NCBI GenBank assembly: GCA_034186235.1
Contig: JAXGBA010000124.1
Location: forward strand, 1 to 37,825
Direction of reading: 5' to 3'
Length of the DNA: 37,825 bases
DNA from: CAKSKB01 sp034186235
GTDB taxonomy: Bacteria > Bacillota > Clostridia > HGM11514
Shown: piece after piece, positions 32,071 to 37,825 of the stretch
Position numbering within the stretch: position 1 is the stretch's first letter
Layout of the letters: each line of letters opens with the position of its first letter
Made by a program: the position numbers and the translations under genes
The notes under the pieces: generated by a model
The model's input: only the letters and a program-made list of their open reading frames with translations
Databases searched by the model: none
Told to the model about the DNA's origin: nothing

Positions 32071-35000
32071 ATGAAAAAGCGTATTTTATCATTTATTCTT
32101 GCAGCAGTACTGACAACGCAGATGGTAGGTACTACGGTTTTTGCAGAGCAGGATGCGGTCGGTGAGCTGTCAACAGTGGCAGACAATGACTGTGAATTTG
32201 CCTTTTCGGCGGCACAGTATGTATTGTCTGAGGCAGAAGGAAACTACGAAATCACAGTAAAGCGTAACGGTAGCGCGGATTTTGCTGCTGATGCAGCCGT
32301 TAAGCTTATTGACATTCAATCAGAATACGGTACTGACTATCTTGTATATGACGAGGACGGCAATCCGCTCCAAAAAATGTCGGGAACTGAGATTTTACAG
32401 TCCGATGAGGGCATGATAGACGAATTTGCGGAAGAACATCAAGATTTTTCGGCAGACAATGAAGATAAAGATGAAGATGAAGCCCAAAACGAAAGCAGTA
32501 TAACGACAGCCGCTTCGGCGCGTGCGGCACTGTTCGGCATGGACACGGAAAGTACAGAAAAAGCGGCTGCGGCTGAAACAGAAAACAATGTAGAAAAGAG
32601 TCTGAAAACGATGTATGACGGCCTTAACGAAGCCGAGGGCGTTTTGTGCAAGGTTTCCTTTGAGAAGGGTCAGACAGAAAAAACTTTTACAATTGAAATT
32701 TTAGACAACGATTTGCCACAGGCGGACAGAGTTGTTCTTATGGCGCTTATGGCATCGACAGAGGGAAGTATTTCCGCAAACGGTACGGCGGTGCTGACGA
32801 TTGAGGACGATGAGGAATACGAAAAGCCGATTATATCGGTTGAGTCCGATGTTACGGCAAATCCTAAAACCGGCACTGCCGAGGTTGTGTTAAAGCGTGA
32901 AACAGGCGTCAATTATTACACAAGCGTCAATGCTTATACATATTCGGAAAGCGCAGTTGCCGGCGAGGATTTTGTGTCGATAGACGGCGAGCAGATATGC
33001 TTTGTGCCGGGTGAGACTGAAAAGACTGTGTCGGTGCAGATTAAGGATTTTTCCGAAAATGCACAGCTTGGTCTGAGAATTGAGCCTGATACGACCTGCG
33101 GAGTTGCGGCAAATGCGGACAGAGCGGTGATATATATTGAGGCTGACCGTTTAGAGGACAATGAAGAAACAGTTGAAATAAATGCTTATGAGCAAGAGGA
33201 AATCCGTCCGTTTTTCAGCGAAGCCGGCTTTTACGGATTGCAGAGTATGTCGGAGGATATATTAGGAACTCCATATGTGGAAATCGGTGCAAACGAATGG
33301 GTTGCAGGACCTTATACACAAATTCAGCGTGACAGAGGCGGCAACCTTTGGGCGGTTTCCAAACCTGATGATCCGCTGAATGTATTGGTAAACGAACAGT
33401 ACAGATTCATAGCTTATGTTGTTTTAACAGACGAAAAAGGACTACTTGAGATGCCCGGTACAACAGCTAAAGTATCACTTTCTACAACAGGAATGAATAA
33501 TTTAAAATCAAATTTAAAATACGAAGCACGTGAAACATTGAATAAAGCATCTTATTCAGCTTTTTCGACAAGTGATAAAAAGAATTATACGGCATCACCG
33601 TATATTAGCCATAAATACACACCCAATATATCGGGCAATGTTAGTTTTCTTTCAAGGTGGGGAGATCAAAACTATCCCGGAGGTTTAGCAATTATGAAGG
33701 GGTATAAGGTTTTTCCGCTTATGCCGATGAAGTTATATTACAGAGTATTCACCGCAGATTATGTGACATTTGATAATTTTAAAGATACTCGTTATGATTT
33801 GTCGGACGGAAAATATACTGAAAAGCCTATTTTAGGTTCTGAATATACACCTCCTGTAATGTACCTTTACGATAACGACAGAAATATCGTAAGAAATTAT
33901 TATGCGAGTGCGAGTACAGATGTATTTTTTAACAGCTATGAAACAGAAGCAAAGACTTCGGAGCTTTACAAAAGAGGAATACGTCCGAATAAACTCAAAT
34001 TGTTTCCGTTCCATACCGCTGACCTGGAGACTGTGGAGTTAAAAAATACAAACAAAACATCATTGCCTGTCAGCTTTGCAGGTATGGTAAAAAGTGAATA
34101 CACCCGTATAAAGGCTAATATATCCTTTAAGGACACAGACAGGGCGAAATTCGTTTATAAAGATGACATATCTGCGTATGTTGGCGAGGAAGTAAAAATC
34201 CGCGCGCTCGTCGAAAGTGCAAGCGACAGAATTGTGAATTTTATCGCCGTTCCCGTCTACAAAAATTCAGACGGCAGTGAATACGGAAAGTATGAATGGA
34301 GCAGTGATATAAGCTGTGTAAATGGCGAAGCACTATTCAATGTACCGCCTGTAAGAATTGAAAACGAGGATAATTTTATAAGATTTGACATTATTCCGCA
34401 GACCGAAGAATGCAGGGTGATTGTAAAGCCGATATTCTATGACGGAAATAAAGACGGCGAAAATGACTTTATTCTTCCCGAGGGTGCAGAAAGCTATGAG
34501 GGAGTTGTTATGGTTGGCTCGGCGCTTAATGAGCAGTCTGAAGAGACAGTTCAAAAAACCGATGCTGACGGTAATATGTCATTTAAAGTAACACCCCACG
34601 CACCTGTTATATTAAAGGCGGTTTGTCCTGCCGGCTACACCGTTACATGGTGGGATTTATCGGGTGATTTAAACGGTGACGGTATTATAGACAATGACGA
34701 AATTGCCGAGGGACAGCTTGACGACAGCGGACAGAGATATTTTACGGTGTCGGGTGATGTTTACTGCGGCAGTGCATGGAACGGCAGCACAACAATCGGC
34801 TATGGTTTTAAAAAGAAAACGCTTGATACATCGGGCATAAGAAAAGGCACTGTCAGAATAGACACAAGAAGCTTTTATGACCTTGTAATCAACAACAGCA
34901 CAAAAATTCCGGCAGGAAATCTAAAGCCTGTTTCGGGAGTGAATGTCACAATAGGCGGTGTTTCCGCAAAAACGGACGCAAACGGCAATTTTGAGATGGA

Positions 35001-37825
35001 TATGTCGGACAGCAACATCGAGGCGGACGGGAACATTGCTCCGATGCTTACATACAGTGACGGCGGCAGTTCGAGAACGGTCTATGTCGGAAATATCGCA
35101 CCGGAGCGTTTTAGGAGCGACCTGCGTATTCCGTCCTATGATGTATATATGCCTAAATCTCTTACAGTACGCTACAACGGCGAGGATATTTTAAGAGATA
35201 ATACGATACTTATAAAGGATAAAATTCTTATAGTACAGGCACAGGTAGAGATGCCCGAAAACGGAGCGGCTGACGTTCTGACGGGTGCGGACTTTACTAT
35301 AGTCGACGAAAACGGAAGAGTGCGGGAAAACTGTGATTTTACGGCACGTCAGGCAGAACAGGCAGAGCTTATCAAGAAGGCGATTGACGAATGGAAAAAG
35401 AAAAATTCGTCAAGAGACTGGGATAAGCTTGATGAAGCCGACAAGGGATTATATCTTGTGGGCAGAACAGTACAAAATGCCGATGGAGATGATAAGGTTA
35501 TTGACTGCTATACAGGCTTTGACCGTATAACCAACAAGGCGACGCTCGTTTTAAATCCGCAGAAGTTCGCCTCCACAAATGACCGTATCTTTATAAGCTA
35601 CAAGGACGACCAAAGAAATTACCGCCGTATGAACCTTGGTTATACCTTCTTAAAGCCACCGAGCATGGGGCGGTTTATAATGGGTGCAATAGGAAGTACA
35701 AGCACCTCAGATTCAATAACGCTGCTGGGCATTCCCATGTTAAACTTTGACATGGGCGAGATTGAGGGATTTACACAAACTACAGGTAAAATTAAAGGTG
35801 CGCCGACCATAAAGGACGGTGCGGACTATCAACAGACATACAATGCCGTGCGATTCGGATACGGCAAGGTTATGAATTTTGACAACAATGAAACCTTTGG
35901 CGGTTGGTGGAATTACGGAACACAGTTTGAAACAGATAAACCCAACACATCTGCTTCGGGCACAGCGTCCTCAGAAGGAAATAATAAGTCTGATAATACC
36001 AAGCCTGTTGAAAATGAAGAGGAGCCGAAGGATAAAAATCAGAAAAATTCGTCTGTCGGTTTAGGTGAAGGAGACTCGGCAGGCAGCACCGATCCAAGCC
36101 GGGTTAACACACTTTACAACTACACCCTTACACCTGAGTTCGGCTTTGAAATGGTTCTTTCGAGCCGCGGTAAGAACAAGGACGGAACCGACAGATACGG
36201 CTTTGAATGCTTAAGAGCAAATCTCTCGGTCACAGGTCATTATGATGTGCTCATTACTATAGACCTTGTAAAGCTGATTGCAATTGAAATACAGCCGAAG
36301 ATTGATGTAAACATCACAGGCGTGTATATGCTGCGTTCAACCTATGACGACGAGATAAATCTTGAGCCTGTAATTGAATTTGGCGGAGACAACAGCGGTT
36401 TTCGTCCGTTCAGCAAAAGTGCAATTTACGAAAACACAAGAAGCTACGGCTATTTAGGCATAAACCCCACGCTTACGATTGAGGCAGGACTAAAGATTGC
36501 CATTATCAGAGTGAAAATAAGTGCAAGCTTTGATTTTGACTTTGACTTCCTGTTTGATTCGCAGGCGGCGGATAAGACCTATGGTATGATGACATACAAA
36601 ACCACATTAAGGGTAATGCTGTTCAGCTTTGATGTGTTTACAATGGATATGCACAATCCCGTGAAAGTACATCTTTTCGGAGAGAATGAACCGCTCGAAA
36701 TTCCGACTATTGATAACAGCGGAGTTCTTGCAAGCTATGATGACGGCGAAAAAGCAAATGCAGCTTCCGTTGAGATGGCAATTTTGTCGGCAATAGAGGA
36801 AACCATCGAAAACAGCGTTGTTACGCAAAGCGACCGCAGCTATCTGTCAGAACGTTCAGGCTGGCTTGACGGCGGAATAAGATTGTTTGCCGCAAATGAT
36901 AATACCGAACCGAAAACACTTCAGGAAGGTACAGCGGAATACGGCTCCATGCAGAGTGTCCGCTTCGGCGATGATGATATTTTTGCGGTTTACATCGATG
37001 ATGTGCCCGAAAGAGGTGACGTAAACAGATACGCATTATACTATACCTGTTCAACAGACGGCGGAAACACATGTGAAGCTCCGCAGATTATTGACGATGA
37101 CGGCACACTTGACGACTATCCGTCACTGTGTCAGCTTAATGACGGAAATATTCTTATAACATGGTCATCTGCCGACAGTATTCTCGACAGCAATGCCGGA
37201 ATAAATGACGCGCTGGGCTCCATGAATCTGAAGTCGGCGGTATTTAATACCGACAATATGAAGATGGGTACCGTAATGCAGATTACAAATACAACGGAAG
37301 GCGACACCTCCTCGGATACATACTCCGCTCCCGCACCGTTCCTTAACTCGAACGGAGATATGATATACAGAGTATATTATCTGAAGGCGGATTATAATAT
37401 ATTATCCACTGAAAGCAGCGAGGTAATGAACAGCCTCACAACTACAGAGTCGATTATTGCATACCGTGATTACAACACAGCAACGGGAGAATGGTCGGAG
37501 GAATATACAGAGGAGCAACAAATAACCCTTTCGGAAAATGGTATTGACCCGGAAGAATACGAGGCGCAATGGTACGGGCAACAGTTTGTTGATACTCGTA
37601 TGGGTACGGACAGCTTTAATTATATCACCGAAATAGCGGCTTGCTCGACAGGCGGCATTTCATACCTTGCATATATTGTTGACTGGGATAAGGATATGAA
37701 AACCACAGAGGACAGAGATGTTTTCGCAATGTGCAACGATAATGTCGGAGATGCGGGTTCGGACGATCCAAACTACAAATTGCCTGTTTGCATAACCGAT
37801 AAGACGGGTTCGTATTCGGAGCTTG
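32071..37825 (+). CDS. Giant secreted Calx-beta-containing surface protein, incomplete at the window edge
   Basis: ATG 32071, with AGGAGG seven bases before it, opens a frame that runs uninterrupted for 1918 codons to the end of the window. Signal peptide 1-25 (MKKRILSFILAAVLTTQMVG). Calx-beta-like repeats lie at ~35-255, split by an acidic insert, and ~255-365 (AGEDFVSIDGEQICFVPGET). An EF-hand/dockerin-like loop DLNGDGIIDNDE lies near 866 and a carboxypeptidase-regulatory-like unit near 955-985. A Ser/Asn/Glu-rich linker follows at ~1290-1340, and an Asp-box-like STDGGNTCEAP occurs near 1661, suggesting a sialidase-type propeller. It probably binds calcium and acts at the cell surface, co-expressed with the M13 peptidase. 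The C-terminus and any anchor are outside the window. Confidence 0.85.
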   Translation, partial: MKKRILSFILAAVLTTQMVGTTVFAEQDAVGELSTVADNDCEFAFSAAQYVLSEAEGNYEITVKRNGSADFAADAAVKLIDIQSEYGTDYLVYDEDGNPLQKMSGTEILQSDEGMIDEFAEEHQDFSADNEDKDEDEAQNESSITTAASARAALFGMDTESTEKAAAAETENNVEKSLKTMYDGLNEAEGVLCKVSFEKGQTEKTFTIEILDNDLPQADRVVLMALMASTEGSISANGTAVLTIEDDEEYEKPIISVESDVTANPKTGTAEVVLKRETGVNYYTSVNAYTYSESAVAGEDFVSIDGEQICFVPGETEKTVSVQIKDFSENAQLGLRIEPDTTCGVAANADRAVIYIEADRLEDNEETVEINAYEQEEIRPFFSEAGFYGLQSMSEDILGTPYVEIGANEWVAGPYTQIQRDRGGNLWAVSKPDDPLNVLVNEQYRFIAYVVLTDEKGLLEMPGTTAKVSLSTTGMNNLKSNLKYEARETLNKASYSAFSTSDKKNYTASPYISHKYTPNISGNVSFLSRWGDQNYPGGLAIMKGYKVFPLMPMKLYYRVFTADYVTFDNFKDTRYDLSDGKYTEKPILGSEYTPPVMYLYDNDRNIVRNYYASASTDVFFNSYETEAKTSELYKRGIRPNKLKLFPFHTADLETVELKNTNKTSLPVSFAGMVKSEYTRIKANISFKDTDRAKFVYKDDISAYVGEEVKIRALVESASDRIVNFIAVPVYKNSDGSEYGKYEWSSDISCVNGEALFNVPPVRIENEDNFIRFDIIPQTEECRVIVKPIFYDGNKDGENDFILPEGAESYEGVVMVGSALNEQSEETVQKTDADGNMSFKVTPHAPVILKAVCPAGYTVTWWDLSGDLNGDGIIDNDEIAEGQLDDSGQRYFTVSGDVYCGSAWNGSTTIGYGFKKKTLDTSGIRKGTVRIDTRSFYDLVINNSTKIPAGNLKPVSGVNVTIGGVSAKTDANGNFEMDMSDSNIEADGNIAPMLTYSDGGSSRTVYVGNIAPERFRSDLRIPSYDVYMPKSLTVRYNGEDILRDNTILIKDKILIVQAQVEMPENGAADVLTGADFTIVDENGRVRENCDFTARQAEQAELIKKAIDEWKKKNSSRDWDKLDEADKGLYLVGRTVQNADGDDKVIDCYTGFDRITNKATLVLNPQKFASTNDRIFISYKDDQRNYRRMNLGYTFLKPPSMGRFIMGAIGSTSTSDSITLLGIPMLNFDMGEIEGFTQTTGKIKGAPTIKDGADYQQTYNAVRFGYGKVMNFDNNETFGGWWNYGTQFETDKPNTSASGTASSEGNNKSDNTKPVENEEEPKDKNQKNSSVGLGEGDSAGSTDPSRVNTLYNYTLTPEFGFEMVLSSRGKNKDGTDRYGFECLRANLSVTGHYDVLITIDLVKLIAIEIQPKIDVNITGVYMLRSTYDDEINLEPVIEFGGDNSGFRPFSKSAIYENTRSYGYLGINPTLTIEAGLKIAIIRVKISASFDFDFDFLFDSQAADKTYGMMTYKTTLRVMLFSFDVFTMDMHNPVKVHLFGENEPLEIPTIDNSGVLASYDDGEKANAASVEMAILSAIEETIENSVVTQSDRSYLSERSGWLDGGIRLFAANDNTEPKTLQEGTAEYGSMQSVRFGDDDIFAVYIDDVPERGDVNRYALYYTCSTDGGNTCEAPQIIDDDGTLDDYPSLCQLNDGNILITWSSADSILDSNAGINDALGSMNLKSAVFNTDNMKMGTVMQITNTTEGDTSSDTYSAPAPFLNSNGDMIYRVYYLKADYNILSTESSEVMNSLTTTESIIAYRDYNTATGEWSEEYTEEQQITLSENGIDPEEYEAQWYGQQFVDTRMGTDSFNYITEIAACSTGGISYLAYIVDWDKDMKTTEDRDVFAMCNDNVGDAGSDDPNYKLPVCITDKTGSYSEL

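Noticed and set aside
1..37825. CRISPR arrays, rRNA genes, toxin-antitoxin pairs and known defence systems
   Set aside because: No regularly spaced repeats, rRNA sequence, toxin/antitoxin pair or defence nuclease was recognised on either strand.

Overview
The window looks like a chromosomal segment of a gut-type Clostridia (Bacillota) bacterium. Signs are AGGAGG-type ribosome binding sites, consensus sigma-A promoters, TTG starts, S-layer-homology (SLH) proteins, a DUF3502-type sugar-binding lipoprotein, and carbohydrate-active genes under an AraC/PocR regulator. Base composition is mosaic. The flanking metabolic and surface genes are moderate in G+C, while roughly 3.3-12.8 kb is very A+T rich and behaves as a foreign accessory island.

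Layout. (1) 1-1.04 kb: 3' end of an ABC sugar-binding protein with a terminator. (2) 1.05-3.6 kb: scrap zone with a deleted group II intron, a truncated gene with an in-frame stop, a nitroreductase with a GNAT acetyltransferase fragment ahead of it, and an internally deleted IS256-family element. (3) 3.66-5.1 kb: GT-C-like membrane protein with an apparent frameshift in a T7 tract. (4) 5.4-12.8 kb: an integrated rolling-circle-type element. It has an iteron-like origin, two tandem HUH Rep proteins, a divergent XRE/Cro-type switch with a near-perfect promoter and operator repeats, an SLH surface protein as cargo, a HAD fragment, an inverted phage-fibre N-terminal fragment, a small serine recombinase and a truncated large serine integrase. 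(5) 12.8-15.7 kb: a surface protein whose 5' end is replaced by the truncated integrase. (6) 15.8-18.4 kb: fragments of a Y-family DNA polymerase and probably of a phage baseplate gene, then fur/perR and a queD-like gene transcribed together, then an isolated IS256 end. (7) 18.4-27.8 kb: carbohydrate island with a GH39-like enzyme, tRNA-Pro, a sugar isomerase, a small membrane protein, an EamA transporter, a TIM-barrel glycosidase-like protein, an SGNH esterase and a divergent AraC/PocR regulator. (8) 27.8-28.8 kb: a broken BspA-like gene and repeats. (9) 28.8 kb-end: SnoaL-LytTR regulator, SLH-anchored M13 metallopeptidase, and a giant secreted Calx-beta-containing protein that is still open at the window edge.

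A composite dispersed repeat runs through the intergenic regions. Its fullest copy (about 20.21-20.70 kb, just after tRNA-Pro) has a terminator hairpin, a palindromic core, a second hairpin, a promoter and a 49-codon ORF. Partial copies lie near 3.34, 16.27, 17.88, 22.2 and 28.4 kb. The SGNH and glycosidase genes share an almost identical upstream block of about 60 bp, which suggests co-regulation. The best candidate for something undescribed is the two-Rep element with its iterons, repressor switch and S-layer cargo; the composite repeat with the small ORF is second.
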